Of a stretch of 64,000 bases of DNA, positions 19,119-28,403 are shown one piece after another. The notes beneath the pieces were generated by a model, which was not told where the DNA came from, made no database searches, and worked only from the letters and a program-made list of their open reading frames with translations. Positions within the stretch are counted from its first letter, which is position 1, and each line of letters starts with the position of its first letter. The translations under genes and the position numbers were made by a program. This DNA is from Flavobacterium sangjuense (GTDB lineage Bacteria > Bacteroidota > Bacteroidia > Flavobacteriales > Flavobacteriaceae). Location of the stretch: NCBI RefSeq assembly GCF_004797125.1, contig NZ_CP038810.1, forward strand, positions 186,001 to 250,000, given 5' to 3'.

Positions 19119-20663
19119 TTATTGTATTTCGTAAATAACCGGTGCAGCATCTTTAGGGACAATTCCTGAAGCTCCAACAATTCTTGTTTTAATATCAAAG
19201 ATAGATATTTGGTCACCTTTTGATGCTCTTGCTAAAGCTGCTTTACATTTTGCATCAACTCTATTACCGCTAACAATAACAGCTGCCTGTCCAGGAACTT
19301 TGAAACTAAAACGAGTAACCTCATATTTTAAATCATAAACGAAGTCAAGAAGATCAGCAGTAACTGTAGAAACCTCTAAACGAGATTTAGCTCCTTTTTG
19401 AACTCCTGTCACACCACCAATTGCACCAGCCGGAGCAGGGATGTTTTTGATTCTAAATACTTTCTTATCTGACACTTTAGATTTGTCTGGTAATTCACCC
19501 GTTACACTAACGGTAACTTCAGTCCCTGAACCAGGGCTTAGATTATATTGACCAGGCTTAGCACCTCTAGTCATACCCGGAGCAGAAGCAGTAACTTTAT
19601 TGTCAGTGATACCAGCAAATGATATTGTCATTGGATTTGCTAATCCTCTGTACACTACATTCATTTTATCAGCAGATATATTTGCTGATTGCGGTTTAGG
19701 AACTACAACATAGTTTCCTTTGATTGGTAAACTTACTATCTTTCCACCTTCATCGAAATTAAAAGAACCTGTAATTTCATGCTCACCTACAGCACCCGCT
19801 CCGAATGAGAAATCTGCTTGTCCAGCAGTAGCTTTAACAGATTGACCGTTTACGACAACTGATTTTGCAACCAAATCCGGGTCAAATTTACCAAGAATGA
19901 TTTTTCCTTTAACTGCTTCTCCTTGGAAGAAAGCTGTTTTTTCAGGAACAACAATTGGTTGGTATTTCGTTAAAGATGCAGCAGAGATCAAACTTGTTTG
20001 GAACATACCAGCGATAATGTCGCTTTCTGTAGTTTTGATATCGGCTTGTAATTGTGATAATTTTGTAATAGATGCAATTAATGGGAATCCTTTGTAATTG
20101 TAATCAATCCAAGAAACCGTAGCACCTGCATTTTTAGATTTAACAGGATTTGTAGCAAATCTGTCCTCAATTTTTTTCATTTCAGTAGCAGCGATGGCAC
20201 TTCCACCAATTTGCTTTACCTGATTTGTATAATTTTGAATTCTATCTAAAAACTCCTGACCTTCTTTAGATACTTTATCTCCTTTGAAGAACAAGTTATC
20301 AAAGAAATCTCCTTTATCCATTTTCTCATAAACCCCTTCTTCATTCAAGTCGAATTTCTCAGATGATTTGTTTTTTAAATCTTCTATATAAGAGTAAAAT
20401 TCTTTTGATAAAGCTCTGATTTTTTCAACCTTGATTTTTTTGTCACCAAACTGCTTTCCTTGCTCTGATGCTTTTTGAGCCAATTGCGCAAATGCATCAT
20501 CATTTCGAGCTGTAGTAAGCGCGTTAGATTCAACAATCTTTTTATTTAAAATTCCAAAAGCCGATAATACTTCTTTTGACATGTTCAATGCCAACATCGC
20601 GATGAATACCAAGTACATCAGGTTAATCATCTTCTGTCTAGGGGTTAATTTTCCTCCTGCCAT
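19119..20663 (-). CDS. gldM: Gliding motility / T9SS motor shaft protein GldM
   Basis: A 514-residue protein with one N-terminal transmembrane helix (about 13-33: INLMYLVFIAMLALNMSKE) and a long periplasmic part made of several beta domains. Arg9 in the N-terminal LTPRQ is the residue reported to pair with GldL Glu49 in the motor core. GldM dimers form the rotating shaft that carries proton-driven energy to the outer-membrane ring. The gene sits between gldL (56 bases) and gldN (48 bases). Confidence 0.96.
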   Translation of the reverse strand: MAGGKLTPRQKMINLMYLVFIAMLALNMSKEVLSAFGILNKKIVESNALTTARNDDAFAQLAQKASEQGKQFGDKKIKVEKIRALSKEFYSYIEDLKNKSSEKFDLNEEGVYEKMDKGDFFDNLFFKGDKVSKEGQEFLDRIQNYTNQVKQIGGSAIAATEMKKIEDRFATNPVKSKNAGATVSWIDYNYKGFPLIASITKLSQLQADIKTTESDIIAGMFQTSLISAASLTKYQPIVVPEKTAFFQGEAVKGKIILGKFDPDLVAKSVVVNGQSVKATAGQADFSFGAGAVGEHEITGSFNFDEGGKIVSLPIKGNYVVVPKPQSANISADKMNVVYRGLANPMTISFAGITDNKVTASAPGMTRGAKPGQYNLSPGSGTEVTVSVTGELPDKSKVSDKKVFRIKNIPAPAGAIGGVTGVQKGAKSRLEVSTVTADLLDFVYDLKYEVTRFSFKVPGQAAVIVSGNRVDAKCKAALARASKGDQISIFDIKTRIVGASGIVPKDAAPVIYEIQ

Positions 20664-20719
20664 TTTTTCTAATTAGTTTAAATTATTATTTTGTTTAAAA
20701 TATATAGTTATATAACTAA

Positions 20720-21367
20720 TTATCCTTTGTTACTCATTGCAGAAAGCATTCCACCGTATACATTATTCAATGTAGAAAGGTTAGAAGTCAAGCTTTGCAT
20801 TTGATCTTTTAATTTTAAATTGTTTTCAGCAACCTCATCGTTAATTTTTGCGTTTCTTTCAGCGCTTTGTAATTGAACTTGGTATAAACCGTTCAAAGTT
20901 TCTAATTGAGTAGCTGCTTTAGTCATTTCTTCAGCATATTTTTTAGTTGAAGCAACAGAATCAACTGTTGGAGATATAGCTTTTGCTGCACCTTCAAAGT
21001 TTTTGATGCTATTTCCTAAGCTTTCCATCAACGCACTGTCAACTTTAGCTTCTTTCAACATAGCGTCTAATTTTTGAGACAATAAACCTTGCGCGTCAGT
21101 AGCATCTTCTGTTTTTACTTTTTTAGCTTTTGCTTCACCACCAGCTAATTCTGGATAAACTAGCGACCAGTCTAATTCGTTGTCAACAGGTTCAAAAGCA
21201 GACAAACCAAAGATTAAAGCTTCCGTTACAAGACCAATAGTTAACATTAAGTTACCCGTAATAAATCCAAATTCAAGGTGAGTAATTTTGAATAATGCTC
21301 CAAGGATTACAACTGCTGCTCCCATCCCGTATGCGAAATTCATTGCTTTTTTGCTTAATAATGCCAT
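20720..21367 (-). CDS. gldL: Gliding motility / T9SS motor stator protein GldL
   Basis: A 215-residue protein with two N-terminal transmembrane helices (about 11-30 and 36-57) and a long cytoplasmic coiled-coil-rich tail. Lys27, His30 and Glu49 (TEALIF) are present; the glutamate is the known key residue of the proton path. GldL pentamers surround GldM helices in the inner membrane. Gly/Ala-rich transmembrane content and the operon position confirm the call. Confidence 0.96.
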   Translation of the reverse strand: MALLSKKAMNFAYGMGAAVVILGALFKITHLEFGFITGNLMLTIGLVTEALIFGLSAFEPVDNELDWSLVYPELAGGEAKAKKVKTEDATDAQGLLSQKLDAMLKEAKVDSALMESLGNSIKNFEGAAKAISPTVDSVASTKKYAEEMTKAATQLETLNGLYQVQLQSAERNAKINDEVAENNLKLKDQMQSLTSNLSTLNNVYGGMLSAMSNKG

Positions 21368-21421
21368 AATAATAAAATTTTAGTTAGTTAGTTTTAATTT
21401 ATATTTAAGTTAGTTTTGAAA

Positions 21422-22831
21422 TTACTTTTTAGGTGCAGCATTCTTGGTAACCTGAGTTCCCATATAATCCTGAACTGTACGGAAACCAATGTAGCTTCTT
21501 GCTGAATCTGCATATTCAAAATCTCTGGTTCCTACTTGTAAGAAGTAAGCAACATCTTTCCATGAACCACCGCGAACAGCTTTTCTCATGTTTTTTAAAT
21601 CAGAAACATTTGGATTTATTGAAGATACATACTCGTAAGCCGCTGCATCATATGCTGTATCTGTCCATTCAGCCACATTTCCTGACATATTGTACAAATT
21701 ATAGCCATTTGGCTCATATGATTTTGCTTCTACTGTATATAAAGCCTGATCGGCAGCATAATCTCCTCTGTTAGGTTTGAAATTAGCTAAGAAACAACCT
21801 CTGTCATTTTTAGCATAAGGTCCACCCCATGGGAAAGTTGCTGATTCTAATCCACCTCTGGCAGCGTATTCCCATTCTGATTCAATAGGAAGACGGAAGG
21901 AGTTTATTAAATCCTGCTTCTTCTTCTTTGATTTGATGTAAGAATTTTTGTTTAACGTTCTCCAAGCACAAAATGCTTTTGCCTGTTTCCAGCTAACACC
22001 AACTACAGGATATTCGCCATACGCTTGGTGCCAAAAATAATCATTGTGCATTGGCTCATTATAGGAGTAAGCAAAATCTTTTATCCAAACTGTAGTGTCA
22101 GGATAAACAAGTTGCTGTTCAGTTCTGATGAAATCACTTCTTTTACCTTTTTTAGCTTTTGCAGCTGCCTGAATATCCATCCAAGAGTATCTGAATTTTA
22201 ATTTACGAACATCTATAGTTCTTAAACCATTAAAAGATTCTGCCATTGGCAAATACATAGTATCCATAACTTCAGTGTAATACTCGTCCGGATATTTCTT
22301 AGTATCTTTTATAAGTTTAATTTTTTTATTCAATCTTCTTCCTGCATAAGGATCATCATCAGTTCCTACACTATAATAATTCTCATACATATACTTATCG
22401 TATGGAGTCATTTTAGCAGGATCGGTATCGTTAAAAGCAAAATCTCCGATGCTTCCACCTTTTCCTCCGCCTTTTCCTCCTTTACCGGTAGAAGTTTGTC
22501 CAACTTCATCAGCAAGAATAGCTAAACGTACTCTTATTGTAGAGTCTTTTACCCATTCCACAAACTGACGGTACTCACTATTTGTGATTTCGGTTTCATC
22601 CATATAGAATGATCTAACGGTAACCGTTTTAGTAGGCGAATCTTGAATATTAGCTGGGTCATCATCAGATTTACCCATAATGTAAGATCCACCAGGTATC
22701 AAAGTCATTCCAAATGGCTTTTCTGGGCGCCATTTTTTTCCTTTAACTCCTACCAACTCACCTTTATCACTTGATCCACCACAACTGGTTAATAAAGCTA
22801 AAAATGACGCAAATGTTATGAACTTCTTCAT
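21422..22831 (-). CDS. gldK: Gliding motility / T9SS lipoprotein GldK
   Basis: A 469-residue lipoprotein: signal and lipobox LLTSC (Cys17). It has the formylglycine-generating-enzyme-like (FGE-sulfatase) fold, seen in GMTLIPGGSYIMG, DETEITNSEYRQFV, PVVGVSWKQAKAFC and the final RGGSWKD and RSYIGFR. It lacks enzyme activity in known members and instead forms the outer-membrane-linked ring with GldN. A short Gly/Lys run (GKGGKGGGKGG, about residues 116-126) interrupts the domain. It is the first gene of the operon. The 241-base upstream gap is very AT-rich, with TATTTTTG as a possible -7 box. Confidence 0.96.
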   Translation of the reverse strand: MKKFITFASFLALLTSCGGSSDKGELVGVKGKKWRPEKPFGMTLIPGGSYIMGKSDDDPANIQDSPTKTVTVRSFYMDETEITNSEYRQFVEWVKDSTIRVRLAILADEVGQTSTGKGGKGGGKGGSIGDFAFNDTDPAKMTPYDKYMYENYYSVGTDDDPYAGRRLNKKIKLIKDTKKYPDEYYTEVMDTMYLPMAESFNGLRTIDVRKLKFRYSWMDIQAAAKAKKGKRSDFIRTEQQLVYPDTTVWIKDFAYSYNEPMHNDYFWHQAYGEYPVVGVSWKQAKAFCAWRTLNKNSYIKSKKKKQDLINSFRLPIESEWEYAARGGLESATFPWGGPYAKNDRGCFLANFKPNRGDYAADQALYTVEAKSYEPNGYNLYNMSGNVAEWTDTAYDAAAYEYVSSINPNVSDLKNMRKAVRGGSWKDVAYFLQVGTRDFEYADSARSYIGFRTVQDYMGTQVTKNAAPKK

Positions 22832-23072
22832 ATGTATATATTGGGGTTAATTTGAACTATTTTTTTAAGGGCGTAAACCTATTTATTATTTTTCAAAAAA
22901 GCAATTAATTAATATTAAATTTCATCATACAATTTTCCACAATAGTAAATCACATTCCAAAAATAGAATTTATCTTGTAATTAAAAAAATATTTTATCGA
23001 TTAAATGCACTTTTTAACGATAAAACGTTACTTTTATGTGTTATTTGTAAGTTTTTTATGTTTTTATTTTTA

Positions 23073-24227
23073 TTATATTGAATTTTTCCTTTGCGCTTTC
23101 CACCATCTTTCCGGTATTTCATTATTGCAAGCAGCTAAATATTCATCATGCGAACAAGATAATAACGTATTTTTTTTTAGTTTATTGTGTTGTCCTGCAA
23201 AAAAATTTATTTCTATCCACCATCTCCCGGTTTTATTACTCTTATAGAATACTAATTCATCGTTTTCTAATGGAACAATGTATTTTAAGTAATTTTCTTT
23301 TGTTCCAAATGGATACTCATTAGAACGATAATTAACACCTTCGATAAAATACCATATTATTTGGGCAATGAGCACTGAGCCTTCTTTCTTATTATTATAA
23401 TTAAAAATTCCCAGAGAACTCACCTTGTCACTTATACCTGAATATCTTGATAGACTACAAATTTCTTTTCCATCAAAACCATTTGGTGTAAAAGTAGCAA
23501 AATTTCCTGAATATGAAGACTTTACAGCATTTAAATCTATGCTTACTATATCTGCATCGCGTAATGTTGGTTCAGACAATTCAATATTGTTAGAAATTTC
23601 GCCTAATCTGTAAGCATCAAAAAATAATTTTTCTATTAAATCAATCTCTTCCTGAGAATTATAATAGGTTTGATATCCTATATTGGTATAATTAAAAAGG
23701 TTATTAGGCTCGTCCAAAATTATTTTAGACAAATACGAATTGGCTGTTATTCCTTCTTCCTGTTTGCCAAAATCAAATTTACTGTCTATAGAAACCAGGT
23801 TAACCATTTGTTCCTGCTTATCGTATGCTCTGTATAAAGGATAAGTCAAATCCTGCGAACCACCAATAACAATCGGAATAATTCCTTTTCGGATTAATTT
23901 AGCCGCCACTTTTTGTAAAGCAAAAAAAGTATCTTCTAATGAATTTCCCGGAATAATATCTCCCAAATCGGCAATGGAGCTTTGCCAGTTTCCAGGAAAC
24001 AAACCATATAATTCTTTTCGAACGGCATCCAGATTTACTTCGTCATCAACGTAGTTTACTGCACCACGGTTTTCTAAAACACCAATGATGGCAATTTTTA
24101 CTTTGTCGATATCAGGAAAGTCTTTATCCGTATGAAACGCAACTTTGCTCCCCAAATGCTGTGACGACAATCCGTTTATGTATTGAATAATTTCGTTATC
24201 AACTGGTGACAGAAAATCAAATTCCAT
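23073..24227 (-). CDS. Arginase/ureohydrolase-fold protein with degenerate metal site
   Basis: A 384-residue protein that aligns to the ureohydrolase fold and is usually named formimidoylglutamase in Flavobacteria. The family metal motifs are altered. GGDHS is GGSQD (122-126), losing the His ligand. DAHxD is DSKFD (148-152), where His becomes Lys. SxDxD is SIDLN (229-233), where the second Asp becomes Asn. Three of the usual manganese ligands are therefore missing, and hydrolysis of arginine-like substrates is doubtful. It begins 3 bases after the topA stop, so it is probably co-transcribed with topA, and it precedes gldK. The naming as an enzyme is questionable. Confidence 0.8.
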   Translation of the reverse strand: MEFDFLSPVDNEIIQYINGLSSQHLGSKVAFHTDKDFPDIDKVKIAIIGVLENRGAVNYVDDEVNLDAVRKELYGLFPGNWQSSIADLGDIIPGNSLEDTFFALQKVAAKLIRKGIIPIVIGGSQDLTYPLYRAYDKQEQMVNLVSIDSKFDFGKQEEGITANSYLSKIILDEPNNLFNYTNIGYQTYYNSQEEIDLIEKLFFDAYRLGEISNNIELSEPTLRDADIVSIDLNAVKSSYSGNFATFTPNGFDGKEICSLSRYSGISDKVSSLGIFNYNNKKEGSVLIAQIIWYFIEGVNYRSNEYPFGTKENYLKYIVPLENDELVFYKSNKTGRWWIEINFFAGQHNKLKKNTLLSCSHDEYLAACNNEIPERWWKAQRKNSI

Positions 24228-24230
24228 AGA

Positions 24231-26732
24231 TTATTTCTTTTTAGCAGGTGCTTTTTTGGTTGTTGCTTTTTTAGCAGCTGGTTTTTTTGCCGGTGTTTTC
24301 TTCTCTATCAACTCTTTCACTTGTTCCAAAGTCAATTTTGAAGCATCAACATCTTTATTTAATTCAATCTTGATTTTGCCTTTGGTGATTACTGATTTTC
24401 CCCAACGTGCTTTTTCAACCAGGATTCCTTCTTCTTTCCAATTGTGGATTACCTTATCGATATTCTTTTGTAATTTCTCTTCTATCAATTCTTCTACATC
24501 AGCTTGCGATAGGTTATCAAAGTTGTATTTTTTACTTACATTGATAAAAATCCCGTTCCATTTCAAGAATGGACCAAAACGACCAACCCCTTTTTGAACC
24601 GGCTCATTCTTATAAGTCGCAATTGGTGCATCAGCCTGAGCTTTTTCATTTATCAACTCTTGCGCTCTATCCATAGTAACATCTAATGGATCTTCGCCTT
24701 TTGGTAACGAGATGAATTGTTTTCCGAAACGAACATAAGGTCCAAAACGACCATTGCTTACTTCAACTTCTTCTCCTTTATATATACCAAGGTTTTTTGG
24801 CAACAAAAATAAATTCAATGCTTCTTCTAAAGTGATGCTGCCAATATTTTGCTCCTGACGCAAACTTGCGAATTGTTTTTCTTCATCGTCAGCTTCTCCA
24901 ATTTGGGCCACCGGACCAAATTTTCCTAAACGAACCAAAACCTGTTTACCTGTTTTTGGATCTTTACCTAATATTCTTTCGCCGCTTTCACGTTCAGCAT
25001 TTTCGCCTACTTCAAGAACATTTGGATGAAACTTATCGTAGAAATCCTGCATCATCTTCGCCCAATCAATATTTCCTTCGGCGATTTCGTCAAAGTCCTG
25101 CTCTACTTTAGCCGTAAAATTATAATCTAAAATCGCAGCAAAATTCTTTACCAAAAAGTCATTCACAATTGTTCCAATATCTGTTGGGACTAATTTCCCT
25201 TTATCAGAACCTGTATTTTCTTTTAAAATCTTTTCGTCAACTTTATTTGCCTGAAGCATAAGCTGCGTATATTTTCTTTCTACACCTTCTAGGTTTCCTT
25301 TTTCAACATACGTTCTAGCTATGATAGTAGAAATCGTTGGCGCGTAAGTCGATGGACGACCAATTCCTAATTCTTCTAATTTCTTTACCAAAGAAGCTTC
25401 TGTATATCTTGAAGCTGCTCTTGTATATCTTTCGGTTGCAGTGATGTTGTTGTTTAATAATCTTTCATTCACTTTTAATGCAGGCAACATTCCTTCTTGT
25501 TCTTCATCGTCATCATCATTACCTTCTAAATAAACTTTTAAGAAACCTTCAAATTTGATTACTTCTCCCGATGCCTGAAAAACTTCTGAATGATTATTAG
25601 CTTCAATTTTTACGTTGGTTCTTTCCAATTCAGCATCGCTCATTTGTGAGGCCAAAGTTCTTTTCCAAATCAAATCGTATAAACGCGCCTGATCTCTTTC
25701 AACATTCACAGAACTGCGTGACATATCTGTTGGACGAATCGCTTCGTGTGCCTCTTGTGCACCTTTACTTTTATTACTGAACGTTCTCGGTTTTGAGAAC
25801 TCTCTTCCGTATGATTTGGTAATTTCAGCTTCAGCAGCAGCCATCGCTTCTTGTGACAAGTTTACACTATCCGTTCTCATATACGTAATCAAACCGGCTT
25901 CGTATAAACGTTGCGCGACTTGCATCGTAATTCCAACCGGCAAATACAATTTACGTGCGGCTTCCTGTTGCAAGGTTGATGTTGTAAACGGCGCTGCTGG
26001 TGATTTCTTTGTTGGCTTGGTTTCTAAATCGGCTACTTTATATGTAGAACCTATATTTTTATTTAAAAAATCTTCTGCTTCCTTTTTGGTTGCGAAGTTT
26101 TTTGGCAATTTAGCTTTTACTACTTTTCCGGCTTCGTTGGTGAATTCTGCAGTCACCGAATAAGAAGCTACTGGTTTGAATTCCTGAATTTCTCTTTCAC
26201 GTTCAACAATTAAACGCACTGAAACCGATTGCACACGACCGGCAGATAATCCGCCTTTTACTTTTTTCCATAATACAGGCGAAAGTTCGTATCCAACCAA
26301 TCTGTCTAAAACTCTACGTGCTTGTTGAGCATTAACTAAATTATAATCGATTTCTCTTGGATTATCAATCGCTTTTAGGATGGCGTTTTTGGTAATTTCG
26401 TGGAAAACAATTCTTTTGGTTTTGCTTTTATCTAATTTTAATTCTTCCGCTAAATGCCAGGAAATGGCTTCTCCCTCGCGGTCCTCATCGGAAGCTAACC
26501 AAACCATATCGGCGTTTTTAGCTAGTCCTTTTAGTTTGGTAACCAAAGCTTTTTTATCTGATGAGACTTCGTATTTTGGCTTAAAACCATTCGCAACATC
26601 TACCCCTATTTCTTTGGAAGGCAAGTCGGCAATGTGACCATAACTTGACTCCACTTGGTAATCGCTTCCTAGAAATTTCTCGATTGTTTTTGCCTTTGCT
26701 GGTGACTCAACGATAACTAAATTCTTTGCCAT
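24231..26732 (-). CDS. topA: DNA topoisomerase I
   Basis: An 833-residue type IA topoisomerase. The N-terminal TOPRIM domain (NLVIVESPAKAKTIEKFLG, SDEDREGEAISWH) binds Mg. The catalytic Tyr is in LITYMRTDSVNLS. The C-terminus has tandem TopA C-terminal repeats (RFGPYVRFG, RFGPFLKWNG) without the Cys4 zinc fingers of E. coli. It ends in a Lys/Ala/Pro-rich histone-H1-like tail (KKPAAKKATTKKAPAKKK), probably for DNA contact. It relaxes negative supercoils. Divergent from miaB, with its own TACTTTTG box. Confidence 0.97.
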   Translation of the reverse strand: MAKNLVIVESPAKAKTIEKFLGSDYQVESSYGHIADLPSKEIGVDVANGFKPKYEVSSDKKALVTKLKGLAKNADMVWLASDEDREGEAISWHLAEELKLDKSKTKRIVFHEITKNAILKAIDNPREIDYNLVNAQQARRVLDRLVGYELSPVLWKKVKGGLSAGRVQSVSVRLIVEREREIQEFKPVASYSVTAEFTNEAGKVVKAKLPKNFATKKEAEDFLNKNIGSTYKVADLETKPTKKSPAAPFTTSTLQQEAARKLYLPVGITMQVAQRLYEAGLITYMRTDSVNLSQEAMAAAEAEITKSYGREFSKPRTFSNKSKGAQEAHEAIRPTDMSRSSVNVERDQARLYDLIWKRTLASQMSDAELERTNVKIEANNHSEVFQASGEVIKFEGFLKVYLEGNDDDDEEQEGMLPALKVNERLLNNNITATERYTRAASRYTEASLVKKLEELGIGRPSTYAPTISTIIARTYVEKGNLEGVERKYTQLMLQANKVDEKILKENTGSDKGKLVPTDIGTIVNDFLVKNFAAILDYNFTAKVEQDFDEIAEGNIDWAKMMQDFYDKFHPNVLEVGENAERESGERILGKDPKTGKQVLVRLGKFGPVAQIGEADDEEKQFASLRQEQNIGSITLEEALNLFLLPKNLGIYKGEEVEVSNGRFGPYVRFGKQFISLPKGEDPLDVTMDRAQELINEKAQADAPIATYKNEPVQKGVGRFGPFLKWNGIFINVSKKYNFDNLSQADVEELIEEKLQKNIDKVIHNWKEEGILVEKARWGKSVITKGKIKIELNKDVDASKLTLEQVKELIEKKTPAKKPAAKKATTKKAPAKKK

Positions 26733-26752
26733 ATCCCGATTGTTTGTGTCGG

Positions 26753-26760
26753 CAAAAGTA
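26753..26760 (-). promoter_or_regulatory. -7 box of topA
   Basis: TACTTTTG on the minus strand, 20 bases before the topA ATG; no clear -33 TTG. Confidence 0.6.
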
Positions 26761-26914
26761 ATTGTTTTTTTTAAAAAACCGTTTTATTGCTATTTTTTAA
26801 CGATTAAATGCAAAATAATTTTCAGAATTATACCTTAATATAGTATCTCTTTTCTCTTTCCAAATCTTTTGTTAAACCTCAACTGCCATCTTGTCATATT
26901 TTATAATTTAGTAT

Positions 26915-26922
26915 TATCTTTG
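26915..26922 (+). promoter_or_regulatory. -7 box of miaB
   Basis: TATCTTTG lies 24 bases before the miaB ATG. A TTG at 26891-26893 is 21 bases upstream of the box, one base beyond the usual range. Confidence 0.7.
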
Positions 26923-26946
26923 CTGTCGCGAAAGTGATTTATTATT

Positions 26947-28401
26947 ATGGAAAAGGAAATTGACGAGAAAAAACAAGGCACCAGTCTTGTTTTGGAACAT
27001 AAAAAAGAAAACACCAAAAAACTATTTATAGAAAGCTATGGCTGTGCGATGAATTTTTCGGACAGTGAAGTGGTAGCTTCCATATTGACCAACGAAGGTT
27101 ATAACACTACAACTATATTAGAAGAAGCCGACTTGGTTTTGGTAAACACCTGTTCTATTCGCGATAAAGCAGAACAAACCGTTAGAAAACGTCTGGAGAA
27201 ATACAATGCCGTCAAGCGCGAAGTAAACCCTGGAATGAAAGTAGGTGTTTTGGGCTGTATGGCAGAACGTTTGAAAGAGAAATTTCTTGATGAAGAGAAA
27301 ATCGTCGACATGGTTGTTGGTCCGGATGCTTATAAGGATTTACCCAATTTGTTAAAAGAAGTCGAAGACGGCAGAGATGCTATCAATGTAATTTTATCGA
27401 AGGAAGAAACCTATGGCGATATATCGCCGGTGCGTTTAATGAGCAATGGCGTTACCGCTCTTGTTTCTATTACTCGCGGTTGTGATAATATGTGTACATT
27501 TTGTGTAGTTCCTTTCACCCGCGGACGTGAACGCAGTCGTGAACCTCAAAGTATTCTTGAAGAAATCAAAGATTTATGGAATAACGGATTTAAAGAAGTG
27601 ACGCTTCTTGGTCAGAATGTAGATAGCTATCTTTGGTATGGCGGCGGTTTGAAAAAAGATTTTGATAAAGCTTCCGAAATGCAAAAGGCGACAGCGGTTG
27701 GTTTTGATCAATTATTAGAAATGGTTGCGGTACAATTTCCGAAAATGCGCATTCGTTTTTCAACTTCAAATCCACAGGATATGCACGAAGAAGTGCTGCA
27801 TGTCATTGCCAAATATCCAAATGTTTGTAAACATGTTCATTTACCTGTTCAAAGTGGAAGCGACAGAATTCTAAAAGAAATGAATCGTTTGCACACGCGT
27901 GCAGAATATTTACAATTGATTGATAAAATTCATCAAATCATTCCTGATGCTAGTGTTACACAAGATATGATTGCCGGTTTCCCAACAGAAACGGAAGCAG
28001 ATCATCAGGACACTTTGAGTTTGATGGAAGCTGTGAAATATGGTTTTGGCTATATGTATTCGTATTCCGAACGTCCGGGAACATTAGCCGGTAGAAAAAT
28101 GGAAGACGATGTAGCAGAAGAAACAAAGTTGCGCAGACTACAGGAAATCGTGGATTTACAACGTATTCACAGCGGAATCAGAACCAAAGAATTTTTAGGC
28201 AAAACTGTAGAAGTTTTGGTAGAAAAAGTTTCTAAAAAATCAGATAAAGATTTATCAGGGCGAAATTCACAAAGTTTTATGGTTGTTTTCCCAAGGGAAA
28301 ATTATAAAATCGGTGATTTTGTCAATGTGAAAATTACCAACTGTACCAGCGGAACCTTGATTGGTAAGGCTGTTGGATACAGTGAAATGCAAATTAGCTA
28401 A
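26947..28401 (+). CDS. miaB: tRNA-2-methylthio-N6-dimethylallyladenosine synthase MiaB
   Basis: A 484-residue radical-SAM methylthiotransferase. The N-terminal MTTase domain holds the Cys ligands of the auxiliary cluster (YGCAMN, NTCSIRD, LGCMAERL). The radical-SAM motif is CDNMCTFC, and the C-terminal TRAM domain is at about 410-475. The YGCAMN...DSE pattern and length mark MiaB rather than RimO or MtaB. It adds a methylthio group to i6A37 of tRNAs reading UNN codons. First gene of an operon with the sigma-54 activator 2 bases downstream. Confidence 0.95.
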   Translation: MEKEIDEKKQGTSLVLEHKKENTKKLFIESYGCAMNFSDSEVVASILTNEGYNTTTILEEADLVLVNTCSIRDKAEQTVRKRLEKYNAVKREVNPGMKVGVLGCMAERLKEKFLDEEKIVDMVVGPDAYKDLPNLLKEVEDGRDAINVILSKEETYGDISPVRLMSNGVTALVSITRGCDNMCTFCVVPFTRGRERSREPQSILEEIKDLWNNGFKEVTLLGQNVDSYLWYGGGLKKDFDKASEMQKATAVGFDQLLEMVAVQFPKMRIRFSTSNPQDMHEEVLHVIAKYPNVCKHVHLPVQSGSDRILKEMNRLHTRAEYLQLIDKIHQIIPDASVTQDMIAGFPTETEADHQDTLSLMEAVKYGFGYMYSYSERPGTLAGRKMEDDVAEETKLRRLQEIVDLQRIHSGIRTKEFLGKTVEVLVEKVSKKSDKDLSGRNSQSFMVVFPRENYKIGDFVNVKITNCTSGTLIGKAVGYSEMQIS

Positions 28402-28403
28402 TC

